Source: Candidatus Sumerlaeaceae bacterium
GTDB lineage: Bacteria; Sumerlaeota; Sumerlaeia; Sumerlaeales; Sumerlaeaceae
Direction of reading: 5' to 3'
NCBI GenBank assembly: GCA_026418615.1
Contig: JAOAAY010000004.1
Coordinates: forward strand, 118,976 to 182,975
DNA length: 64,000 nt
A program made the position numbers and the translations under genes. Of this stretch, positions 10,097 to 17,959 are shown one piece after another. Positions within the stretch are counted from its first letter, which is position 1. Each line of letters opens with the position of its first letter. The notes beneath the pieces were generated by a model. The model searched no databases, was not told where the DNA came from, and worked only from the letters and a program-made list of their open reading frames with translations.

Positions 10097-11250
10097 GTCG
10101 GGCAGCCGTCCTCATGCCGGGCGGGATGATGCGAGGCGGCGACGCGAGCCGCTTCGATCCGGCCGGCTGCCGTCAGCGTCCACCGGCCGGCACCCACCGG
10201 GCGCACCAAACCTTTCGCATGCAGTTCACGCAGCCGGCGCTTGAGGCCGGCACGCCCGCCGCTCATCGCCGCCAAGGCGCTGAGACTGTGGCCGTGTTCC
10301 GGGTCGTGGTGGTGGGTGGCCAATTCGAGCAAATCACACAGCAAAGCCTCGAGGCCGAGACGGCGCTGATGGCGCCAGTGGCGTAGGACCTGCCAGATAA
10401 TTCCACGGTTGGGTGCAGCCAGCAACGAAACCACCACTATCGTGCTAGCGCACAAAACGATGGACGGTCCGGCGGGCAGGTGTTCGGTCGTGCTGCTGAT
10501 CACAGCGCCCAACATCCCCGCGCCCGCACCAAACAACCCGGCAAGCGCAGCCATGACTCCGAGACGGTCCGTCCACTGCCGGGCGGCCGCGGCCGGAGCC
10601 ACCAGCAAAGCGCTCATCAGCACCACGCCGACGGCCTGCAGACCAATCACGATGGCCGCGACAATCAGCGACTGTAACAGCACATCCAGAATCCGTACGG
10701 GATACCCGAGACAGGCGGCGTAGTCAGGATCAAAGGCCAGCAACTTGAATTCTTTCCAGAACGCGACGAGCACCGCGATGGCCGCTCCGCCCATGGCGAT
10801 GATAACGACCACATCGCCGCGCAACATGGCAGCCGCCTGCCCGAAGAGAAAACGATCGAGTCCGGCTTTGGCCGCGCTGGGTTGTCTCTGAAGATAGGTA
10901 AGCAAAACCAACCCGAAGCCAAAAAACACGGAAAGGACAACGCCCAGCGCCGTGTCGTCTTTGATGCGAGTGTGGCGCGTGATGGCCAAAACAGCCAGAG
11001 TGGCCAACCAACCAGCAGCCGCCGCACCGACAACGAGCACGAGCGGAGCCTTCGTACCGGTGAGCATGAAGGCCAAGACGATGCCGGGTAGGGCCGCATG
11101 CGAGACGGCATCGCCCAAAAGGCTCTGGCGACGCAGCACCGCGAATGTGCCCAGTACGCCGCCGGCCAGTCCAAGCCCGACCGAGCCAAGGGCCACCACC
11201 TGAAGCGTGTCATTGGTGGCCAGATTGCCGACCAAGGCGATGAGATTCAC
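10093..11250 (-). CDS. troC: Metal ABC transporter permease with C-terminal winged-helix domain (TroC/YtgCR-like)
   Basis: This protein of 385 residues has a membrane part (1 to about 290) with the ABC-3 permease signature SLLGDAVSHAALPGIVLAF. A soluble tail follows from about WQVLRHWRHQRRLG. The tail has a histidine cluster (ATHHHDPEHGH), a helix-turn-helix-like segment (SLSALAAMSGGRAGLKRRL) and a wing (GLVRPVGAGRWTLTAAGR). In Chlamydia a permease with such a tail is processed to release a DtxR-type repressor; whether processing happens here is unknown. The four-base overlaps with both neighbours mean tightly coupled translation. The histidine cluster could be a metal sensor. Confidence 0.88.
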   Translation of the reverse strand: MNLIALVGNLATNDTLQVVALGSVGLGLAGGVLGTFAVLRRQSLLGDAVSHAALPGIVLAFMLTGTKAPLVLVVGAAAAGWLATLAVLAITRHTRIKDDTALGVVLSVFFGFGLVLLTYLQRQPSAAKAGLDRFLFGQAAAMLRGDVVVIIAMGGAAIAVLVAFWKEFKLLAFDPDYAACLGYPVRILDVLLQSLIVAAIVIGLQAVGVVLMSALLVAPAAAARQWTDRLGVMAALAGLFGAGAGMLGAVISSTTEHLPAGPSIVLCASTIVVVSLLAAPNRGIIWQVLRHWRHQRRLGLEALLCDLLELATHHHDPEHGHSLSALAAMSGGRAGLKRRLRELHAKGLVRPVGAGRWTLTAAGRIEAARVAASHHPARHEDGCPT

Positions 11251-12020
11251 CGCGCCCGCTCCTTGGGGTCGGCGCGCTGACTCAGGAACGGAAGCCGCCC
11301 ACCATAGGTTGTTCGCAAATGGTTCGGTGTGAAGACTTCGTTCACCGGTCCGCTTGCCACGAGCCGAACATTAACCAGCGACACCCAGTCAAAGTATTCC
11401 GGCACCGTCTGAAGATCGTGGTGGACGCAAATGACCGTCCGACCGCTGGCGCGCAAGTCCTGCAGCAGGGCGACGATGGCACGCTCGGTGGTCGCATCCA
11501 CCCCCTGAAACGGCTCGTCCATAAAAAACAGGTCGGCGTCCTGCACGAGCGCACGCGCGAGAAAAACGCGTTGCTGTTGGCCGCCGGACAACTGGCTGAT
11601 TTGACGCCGCTCGTAACCCAGCATGCCGACCATTTCGAGGCACTGGCGCGCCCGCTCGCGTTCAGCCGCGCCGGGCCGCCGGAACCATCCGAGGGCGCCG
11701 TAGCGGCCCATGGTGACGACATCGAGCACCGTCGTGGGAAAATCCCAGTCCACGCTGCCGCGTTGCGGCACATACGCAATGTTGCGGCGCTGCGCCTCGA
11801 CGGGCCGGCCGTGGATCAAAACACGGCCGGCAGCAGGCCGCACAAGCCCCAGACAAGCCTTGATGAGCGTGGTCTTGCCGGCCCCGTTGGGGCCGACAAC
11901 GGCCATCAGCACTCCGGGGGGCACAGAAACATCCACATCCCACAACACCGGCTTGTCGCGGTAGGCCACGGTCAGGTCTTCCACCTGAAGCGCCGGTATA
12001 ACGCGGTTTTCGGCTGTCAT
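11247..12020 (-). CDS. troB: Metal ABC transporter ATP-binding protein (TroB-like)
   Basis: This ATPase of 257 residues has Walker A GPNGAGKTT, a Q-loop at VPQRGSVDWDFP, signature QLSGGQQQR, Walker B DLFFMDEPF and the switch histidine in CVHHD. QRGSVDWDFP is typical of the zinc/manganese importer subfamily. It would power uptake through the two permeases encoded immediately downstream. Its start overlaps the end of the binding-protein gene, and its end overlaps the next permease, by four bases each. Confidence 0.95.
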   Translation of the reverse strand: MTAENRVIPALQVEDLTVAYRDKPVLWDVDVSVPPGVLMAVVGPNGAGKTTLIKACLGLVRPAAGRVLIHGRPVEAQRRNIAYVPQRGSVDWDFPTTVLDVVTMGRYGALGWFRRPGAAERERARQCLEMVGMLGYERRQISQLSGGQQQRVFLARALVQDADLFFMDEPFQGVDATTERAIVALLQDLRASGRTVICVHHDLQTVPEYFDWVSLVNVRLVASGPVNEVFTPNHLRTTYGGRLPFLSQRADPKERAR

Positions 12021-12997
12021 GGCGCGGCCTCCGCAGCCGTGGTAGCCAAGTCGGCCGGGCTCAGCCCTGCCACGATGACCGATACATTGTGGCGCATCAT
12101 GCCGATGTAAGTGCCCTCCGGGGTGCCAGCGTCGCCAAGGGAATCGGAGTACAACTCCCCGCCCAATCGCACATCGAAACCTTTGGCGCGAACAGCCTGC
12201 TGAACGGCTTCAATCGTGCGAGGGGGCACGGAGGATTCCACAAACAGGGCCGGTATCCGGCGCGACACGATAAACGCGGCAAGATTTTCGACATCGGCCG
12301 TTCCGGCTTCGGAAGCGGTAGAGATGCCCTGCAGGCCGCGGACCTCGATGCCGTAAGCACGCCCGAAATAACGGAAGGCATCGTGGGCCGTGATGAGCAC
12401 ACGCTGAGGCTCGGGGATCGCCTCGATGCGCTTGCGCACCTCGCGGTCGAGAGACTCGAGTTCGGCAACATAACGCGCCGTGTTAGTCTCAAACTCGGCG
12501 GCCTGCTGTGGAAAACGGCGCGACATCTCATCGCGGACAACGCGCGCAGCATCCAGCCACAAGGTCGCATCAAACCAAAAATGGGGATCGTAAGTTTTGC
12601 CGTCGCTCTCGGCAACCAGAAGCCTTTCGCGTTCCAAGCGCTCGCCCACGGGCACGGATTTTTCGCGCAAACGCCCGTCCCCCAGAATATCGGCCATCCG
12701 GGCTTCGAGATGAAGGCCGTTGTAGAGAATCAGGTCAGCCCGAGCGAGGCGCGAGACATCCCCGGCACTGGCTTTGTATAAATGCGGATCCACGCCGGAG
12801 CCCATAAGAGCCGTGACCTGCAGGTTCGGGCCGGCGACATTGCGGGCCAGATCGGCGAGCATACCGGTTGTGGTGAGAATCTGCGGTTTGCCCGAACGGC
12901 CACGGGGGTCTGAAGGATGGCCATCGCGCCGGCAGGCCGTTGCGACAGACAACACCAGCGCGGCCGCAACAAGCAGTCGGATTGCAAACGGGTTCAT
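12017..12997 (-). CDS. troA: TroA-like metal-binding lipoprotein of the ABC transporter
   Basis: This periplasmic solute-binding protein of 326 residues begins with an N-terminal export signal and a probable lipid-modified Cys22 (weak lipobox ATAC). It matches TroA of Treponema closely by eye (TTGMLADLARNVAG, GVDPHLYKAS). All four expected metal ligands are visible: His72, His139, His205 and Asp285. TroA-type proteins bind zinc or manganese. The frame is open to a TTG seven codons earlier, but the ATG gives a sensible signal peptide. It is the first transporter gene, 61 bases after the QueD-like gene on the same strand, so one transcript may cover both. Confidence 0.92.
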   Translation of the reverse strand: MNPFAIRLLVAAALVLSVATACRRDGHPSDPRGRSGKPQILTTTGMLADLARNVAGPNLQVTALMGSGVDPHLYKASAGDVSRLARADLILYNGLHLEARMADILGDGRLREKSVPVGERLERERLLVAESDGKTYDPHFWFDATLWLDAARVVRDEMSRRFPQQAAEFETNTARYVAELESLDREVRKRIEAIPEPQRVLITAHDAFRYFGRAYGIEVRGLQGISTASEAGTADVENLAAFIVSRRIPALFVESSVPPRTIEAVQQAVRAKGFDVRLGGELYSDSLGDAGTPEGTYIGMMRHNVSVIVAGLSPADLATTAAEAAP

Positions 12998-13058
12998 GCC
13001 AGCGCCAAGTGCCCTCAAATGTCAGGAGCGTGCAAGGCCAGAAGATCAGGCCATCGTT

Positions 13059-13517
13059 TTATGCGGTCGGGGCAGCCGCCGGTTTTTTGTAGCGGACGAT
13101 CTTGGCCCCCTCGCCCCGGTAAAACGCGACATTGTTTTCCGTCTCCCACAGGCGGATTTCATGTAACTGGCAGTTGGCTGGCAACGCTCCGGCGAGCAGT
13201 TCCCAGAAGGCGACGACAAGGTTCTCGGTCGTGGGAATGACCCCGTCGAGAAAATCCACATCCACATTGAGATTCTTGTGATCCACCTTGTCCACGATCG
13301 CCGCGTTGATCAGTTTTTTCAGATCCTTGAGGTCAATGATCATGCCCGTGTCGGGATCGGGGTGGCCCTTGATCGTGACCTCCATCGTATAGTTATGGCC
13401 GTGGCCGTGAAGATTGGAACACCGACCGTAAATCTCGGCGTTCTTCTCGTCAGAGAAATGAGGATTGAACAGCCGATGACTGGCGCAGAACTCGACTTTG
13501 CGGCTGATGTAGAGCAT
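13059..13517 (-). CDS. queD: 6-pyruvoyl-tetrahydropterin/6-carboxytetrahydropterin synthase family (QueD-like)
   Basis: This protein of 152 residues shows the zinc histidines (SHRLFN and HGHGHNY), the catalytic cysteine in CSNLHGHGH, and DKVDHKNLN. It converts 7,8-dihydroneopterin triphosphate either to carboxytetrahydropterin (queuosine pathway) or to pyruvoyl-tetrahydropterin. The retained cysteine excludes the PTPS-III type, which carries glutamate there. No other queuosine or pterin gene is nearby. The open frame extends 345 bases upstream, but that part reads as low-complexity antisense of the neighbouring gene; AAGGGA precedes the chosen ATG. Its place ahead of a metal-uptake operon may reflect its own zinc need or simple co-transcription. 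Confidence 0.88.
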   Translation of the reverse strand: MLYISRKVEFCASHRLFNPHFSDEKNAEIYGRCSNLHGHGHNYTMEVTIKGHPDPDTGMIIDLKDLKKLINAAIVDKVDHKNLNVDVDFLDGVIPTTENLVVAFWELLAGALPANCQLHEIRLWETENNVAFYRGEGAKIVRYKKPAAAPTA

Positions 13518-13556
13518 GATGGGCGCATCCCTTCGTAACCGTGATGGCAGGCACAT

Positions 13557-13585
13557 ATTATGCTGGGAGGGGTTTGTATAGTCAC
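13557..13585 (-). promoter_or_regulatory. Sigma70-type promoter for queD and possibly the tro operon
   Basis: On the minus strand: GTGACT, a 17-base spacer, CATAAT. The predicted start is about 33 bases before the queD ATG. The short gap before troA makes it a likely operon promoter. I saw no convincing DtxR-type palindrome over it by eye. Confidence 0.5.
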
Positions 13586-13687
13586 ATGCGGCTTTACAGA
13601 CGGGACAGCGAGGGGGCAGGTTCGGGTTGTCATTGGCAGGCTGAGCAGGCAGCGAGAGATATTCCAAGGCCGGAAGGAGTCTGAAAC

Positions 13688-14497
13688 ATGGATCGCAACG
13701 GCTGGGTTGCGGCAGCAACGCTCGCGCTGGCGGCGGGCTGGTGGGCGGCAGGGCAGGCCCCTGCCCAAGCCCAGACTTATGACCCGAAGCCGCGCGGCAA
13801 GACCACAGCCCCAAAGTCGGATTACTCCGTCTCGCGAGGCCGAACCATGCGCCGGCCGCCAAAGTTCGACTATTATTATTACCAGCCGCGCAACGGCTAC
13901 ACGCTCAGCCCGTTTATCGTCAGCCGTCCCGTCCAGCGCCAGCCCATCGTTCTGGGTCCGGTGCGTCCCTACACCGAAGAGCAGTATGCCCAGTTGGTCA
14001 TCGCCTCGTATGAGGCCACCCGGATGGAACCGGCCACTTCCCGGTTGCCGGTTCAGTCGGTGGTTCAGGAGGTCACCCGCGAAGACGGCACGGTGGAGTA
14101 TGCGTTGGCGGCCGCGAGAGTGGCGGATGTGCTCGACCGCGGAACACTCACCCTGGACAACCGCGAGCAGGTCAAACTTCGCGGTGCACGCGTGCCGTCG
14201 GAGAATGATCCCAATGACATCACCCGCATGTTCGCGCGCGAAGCGGCCCAAACGGTGCGCCGGCTGACCGAGAACGAGACCGTTTACATCATGTTTCAGG
14301 ATCCGCTGCGCAACAACGAGGGCACGATTCTGGGCACTTTTTACCTGCGGGACGGAACGAACCTGAACCGCTTGCTCATCCGCAAGGGATTGGCCCGCAT
14401 CGAGCCGACCGACTTTTTCCCGGACGAGGACCTGACCTCCCTGCGGCAGGCGGAAGAGGCGGCGCGTGAGGAGAAACTTGGCATCTGGTCGCGTTAG
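13688..14497 (+). CDS. Secreted protein with degenerate SNase-like (thermonuclease) domain
   Basis: This protein of 269 residues starts with a signal peptide ending near QAPAQAQ, then a Tyr/Pro/Arg-rich stretch (about 30-100). The C-terminal 130 residues have the staphylococcal-nuclease fold: EQVKLRGARVPSEND, FAREAAQTVRRL, GTNLNRLLIRKGLARI and EEAAREEKLGIWSR. The three catalytic residues of true nucleases seem lost. The position of Arg35 reads Lys, the Asp-Thr-Pro-Glu turn reads Arg-Val-Pro-Ser, and Arg87 has no counterpart in the GTILGTFYL strand. A binding or structural role is therefore more likely than nuclease activity. AAGGAG lies eight bases before the ATG. Confidence 0.8.
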   Translation: MDRNGWVAAATLALAAGWWAAGQAPAQAQTYDPKPRGKTTAPKSDYSVSRGRTMRRPPKFDYYYYQPRNGYTLSPFIVSRPVQRQPIVLGPVRPYTEEQYAQLVIASYEATRMEPATSRLPVQSVVQEVTREDGTVEYALAAARVADVLDRGTLTLDNREQVKLRGARVPSENDPNDITRMFAREAAQTVRRLTENETVYIMFQDPLRNNEGTILGTFYLRDGTNLNRLLIRKGLARIEPTDFFPDEDLTSLRQAEEAAREEKLGIWSR

Positions 14498-14633
14498 CAG
14501 GCCGCCGCGGTTGGCTGTTGCGCGTGCCGTTTTCCGTGTCGGATGCTGCCAGCGAGATGGAGCGGTGTCGCCCGCGGGCTCGGCATCTCCCCGCAGGCAT
14601 CGGGTTCATTGCACCACCTGGAGGATTTCAATC

Positions 14634-16802
14634 ATGCAACGGTGTTGTGTCATCCGCCGGTCGTGGCGGGCTTGGGCGGTCGTTATGCTTTTTGTCGCAA
14701 TGCTGGGCACGGCGGCGAGCGCAACGGCAAGTCGTGTCATCCTGAATTCCGGCCGCGAGGTGTCTGGAGCCATCCTGTCCGAAACACCCCGCGAGGTGGT
14801 CATTAAAACGGATGTCGGCGTGCTGCGCTTTGCGCGCAGCGAGATCCGGCAAATAATCAAAGAGGACACCTTGCCCGACGAGGTGGCTGCGGAGCGCGAG
14901 GCGGCGCAGGGTCATTTCGACGAGGCGTTGCGGAAATTTGCGGCGGCGCTGGAGCAGGCACCGGCTGGGTCGGCCGCCCGCGCCCGGATCGAGAGCAAAA
15001 TCAACGCACTGACCGCTGAACGCCGGCGTCTGGCAGAGCAGCGCATCTCGCGGCAGATGGCACAAGCCCGGGCGCTGGTGGCCGCACGCGATTACGAGGG
15101 AGCACTCAAGGAGGCTGCAGCGGTGCGCGCGGCGGCTGGCGACGATGAGGCCGTGACCAGCGCAGTGGCGCGGCTCATAGCCGAGATCCATCTCGTGCGC
15201 GCCCAGCAGGCCCGCGACCGCATGGCCATGATTGATGCCGCCGCCGAAATGAAAAAGGCTGTCGAGGCCGACCCCTCTTACTATCCCGCCCAACTGGCCT
15301 ACGGCGAGATGCTTCTGGGCAGTTCCGTGACCGAGGCCGAGGGCATCGAGCGCCTCGAGCAAGGGCTGGCCGCCGGCAAGGGCCAGATTAGCGACGAGGA
15401 CCTCGTCAAATACAACTATATCTTAGGCCGCCGGTACTTCGCACGCGAGAAATACGAAGCCGCTGCCGATCGCTTTGCCAGTTGCATCGGCGCCAGCAGC
15501 AAGGGCGGCGAGTATGCCGACGCGCTCGACTGGGCTGTAAAGTCCTACCTGAAACTGGGCGAGCGCACCCGCCTCGGAGATATCGAAAAGACGATCGCCA
15601 ACCTCAACCGCGCCCTGAAACTCAATCCCGAGAACAAGGACGCGCTTTTCTTCCTCGGAAGCCTGTACCGCGACAACGGCGACACGAGCGGCGCGGTGGC
15701 AACCCTGACGCAATTGGTCAAGTTGGATCCCAAATACCCCCGTGCGCACTTCAGCCTGGCCTCGGCTTACCTCGAGCGGGGAGAACTCGAACAGGCTCTC
15801 AAACACTTTGACGAGGAAGTCAAACTCGACCCGCTGAACGACGAGGCGCTCACCGACCGCGCCGATGTCCACATCCAGATGGCAAACTACGAGAAGGCGG
15901 AAGAGGATCTGAAGCGGGCCATGCAGATTCAGCGCGACAAATGGCGTCCCTATCTTCTCTACGCCCAGATGGCATTTGCCAAGGAAGAGTTCGACAAGGC
16001 GAAGCAGAATTTGAATCAGGTGCTGCGCATCAAGCCCGACTCGGTGGAGGCCAACATCCTCATGGGCCGCGTTCTCGTCGCCGAAAAGGATTACGCCAAA
16101 GCCCGCGAATGGTTCCAGACGGTCGTGACCTATCTGCAAAAACTCAGAAATCCCTCGTTCCGATTCCGGAAACTCATGGCGGAGGCGCAGACCTCGCTGG
16201 GCGAGATTGACCTGATCGAGGATAGCCCGCGCTCGGCCGAAACGCGCTTCCGCGAGGCTCTGGATTTCATCCCCGACTATGCACCAGCCTTCAACAAAAT
16301 CGGCGATGTCCGCCGGCGCCTTGCCAACGAGCAGGAATCGCCCGAACAGCGCAAGGCCCTGTTCAATGAGGCTCTCCAGTACTACGCCAAGGCCATCGAG
16401 GCCAATCCGCGTGATCCCAACTTCTACCTGAGCCTCGCCATCCTGTACCATAAGGATCTCAAACAGCCCGAACAGGCGTTAGAAAATTATAAGACTTATC
16501 TGGATAAAGGCGGCCGCGACAAGGCCAATGTCGAAAAATGGATTCAGGAAGTCACCATGGGCGAAACGGAGACCGAAACCACCGGCACGGAAGCCGTCAC
16601 CACCGGCACCGCTGCGGGCGAGGGAGCCACAACGGCACCGGCGGTAACCGAGGGGCCCACCACGGCAACAGCCGCCGACGCCGGCACGACACCCACCACT
16701 GGCGAGGGCACGACAACCCCGTCGGCCAGCGCCAATCCCGCGCCCACCGGGGAGGGACAACCCAGCGCTGCCGCTGTCGCCGCGCCGCCGGCCGCACGCT
16801 GA
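14634..16802 (+). CDS. Exported TPR-repeat protein with N-terminal beta domain and Thr/Ala-rich tail
   Basis: This protein of 722 residues has an Arg-rich n-region and hydrophobic core (MLFVAMLGTAASATA). Next is a small beta-rich domain (SRVILNSGREVSGAIL, then KTDVGVLRFARSEIRQI) that resembles SH3-like modules of exported proteins in related bacteria. A helical segment and about eight to ten TPR units run from near residue 150 to 640. The last 75 residues are Thr, Ala, Gly and Pro only, like a cell-wall or surface linker. GGAGG lies ten bases before the ATG; the frame is open 168 bases further upstream without a signal peptide. It is probably a periplasmic scaffold or assembly factor; no partner is identified. 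Confidence 0.82.
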   Translation: MQRCCVIRRSWRAWAVVMLFVAMLGTAASATASRVILNSGREVSGAILSETPREVVIKTDVGVLRFARSEIRQIIKEDTLPDEVAAEREAAQGHFDEALRKFAAALEQAPAGSAARARIESKINALTAERRRLAEQRISRQMAQARALVAARDYEGALKEAAAVRAAAGDDEAVTSAVARLIAEIHLVRAQQARDRMAMIDAAAEMKKAVEADPSYYPAQLAYGEMLLGSSVTEAEGIERLEQGLAAGKGQISDEDLVKYNYILGRRYFAREKYEAAADRFASCIGASSKGGEYADALDWAVKSYLKLGERTRLGDIEKTIANLNRALKLNPENKDALFFLGSLYRDNGDTSGAVATLTQLVKLDPKYPRAHFSLASAYLERGELEQALKHFDEEVKLDPLNDEALTDRADVHIQMANYEKAEEDLKRAMQIQRDKWRPYLLYAQMAFAKEEFDKAKQNLNQVLRIKPDSVEANILMGRVLVAEKDYAKAREWFQTVVTYLQKLRNPSFRFRKLMAEAQTSLGEIDLIEDSPRSAETRFREALDFIPDYAPAFNKIGDVRRRLANEQESPEQRKALFNEALQYYAKAIEANPRDPNFYLSLAILYHKDLKQPEQALENYKTYLDKGGRDKANVEKWIQEVTMGETETETTGTEAVTTGTAAGEGATTAPAVTEGPTTATAADAGTTPTTGEGTTTPSASANPAPTGEGQPSAAAVAAPPAAR

Positions 16803-16919
16803 TCGTCACTCCGGCGGCGCGCCTCGAGCCAAAATCCTATGGACACTGCGCGCCTCGAGCGGCTGTGATACCGTATCCGTTTCCCGTTGGTATTGTGCTG
16901 AAAGGACCCGTGGAGAGCC

Positions 16920-17786
16920 GTGAGGTTTGCTGCCTATGTCAATGGCGATTATGTTGATTTGGCCTCGGCCGTAGTCTCGGTCGAGGATCGCGGTTATCAG
17001 TTTGCCGATGGCGTCTATGAGGTGACACGCTTTGACGGGCGTCAGCCCGTCAGGCTCGATGCGCACCTCGACCGTCTGATCACCAGTGTGGCCGGGCTGC
17101 GAATCGCGGGTGCGCCGGACCACGCTGAGTGGCGGCGGATCATCCGGCGACTTATGGACGAGTGTGAACTGCCCGATGACAAATCACATCGCACCATCCT
17201 TTACCAGCAGGTGACGCGCGGCTCCGCCCCGCGCAACCATCTGTTTCCGCCCGAGGGGACGACAAAGCCGGGTGTCGTAGCCTATTTTCGGATGTGTCCC
17301 GCCTACACGGAAGAGCAGCGCGAAAACGGAGTGGCTCTGCTTTCGCAAGTGGACGAGCGCTGGAACCGCTGCTGGATCAAATCGTTGCTGCTCCTGCCCG
17401 CTGTCCTCGCCAAACAGGCGGCGCGCGAGGCCGGAGCCTTCGAGGCCCTGCTGGTGCGCCGGGGCATCGTCACCGAAGGCTCGGCCACCAACGCCTTCTG
17501 TGTCCGCGGCGGCACCGTTTGGACCCATCCTGGCGGTCCGTGCGTCCTGCCGGGCGTGACTCGCATGGCGCTCCTGGAGGCCGCAGAAAACCTTGGCATT
17601 CCCGTGCGCGAGGAGGGTGTGACGCTGGAGGATTTTGCGGCCGCCGACGAGGCCTTCCTTACCAGCACCACGATGAGCGTCATGCCCGTGACCACGCTCG
17701 ACGGCCGTCCCATCGGCACCGGCCGCGTGGGCGATGTGACGCGCCGCCTCGCGGCCGAGGTGCAGCGGTTGCTCGAGCGCTCCTAG
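16920..17786 (+). CDS. dat: D-amino-acid aminotransferase (class IV PLP enzyme)
   Basis: This 288-residue class-IV transaminase is closest in appearance to D-alanine aminotransferase, which makes D-glutamate and D-alanine for peptidoglycan. Visible features are EDRGYQFADGVYEV, arginines RLDAHLDRL, the PLP lysine in WIKSLLLLPAVLAKQ, VTEGSATNAF, and the phosphate-binding LPGVTRMALLE. The Asn usual after Ser in the lysine motif is Leu here. It starts with GTG. Branched-chain aminotransferase and 4-amino-4-deoxychorismate lyase share the fold, so substrate is inferred from the IKSL and EDRGYQFADG motifs. Confidence 0.85.
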   Translation: MRFAAYVNGDYVDLASAVVSVEDRGYQFADGVYEVTRFDGRQPVRLDAHLDRLITSVAGLRIAGAPDHAEWRRIIRRLMDECELPDDKSHRTILYQQVTRGSAPRNHLFPPEGTTKPGVVAYFRMCPAYTEEQRENGVALLSQVDERWNRCWIKSLLLLPAVLAKQAAREAGAFEALLVRRGIVTEGSATNAFCVRGGTVWTHPGGPCVLPGVTRMALLEAAENLGIPVREEGVTLEDFAAADEAFLTSTTMSVMPVTTLDGRPIGTGRVGDVTRRLAAEVQRLLERS

Positions 17787-17811
17787 AGGGAGTTCGTCGT
17801 GCCGCAGGGGC

Positions 17812-17904
17812 GCACGGCCGCTCGCCAGAGCGGAAATGCCGTGCCCTTGAACAGCCTGCCTAAGGTTCTCCTGTGCGACGGCATGACGGGGATACTGCCC
17901 CGTC
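17812..17904. other. Two stem-loops in the gap between convergent genes
   Basis: The first has GCACGGC (17812-17818) pairing with GCCGTGC (17838-17844) and an inner CGCTC/GAGCG hairpin. The second has GACGGGG (17885-17891) pairing perfectly with CCCCGTC (17898-17904) around a six-base loop. Neither is followed by a strong T run. They sit where dat and the large secreted protein gene converge, so they are likely transcript-end structures. Confidence 0.4.
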
Positions 17905-17959
17905 CCTCTCACGCATGGTTTGCGTTTTGCTGCCGGAGAAAAACGGTTTATCTTTCCTC

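Noticed and set aside
14466-14633. An upstream extension of the exported TPR protein
   Set aside because: The extension overlaps the preceding gene and hides the signal peptide; GGAGG supports the internal ATG.
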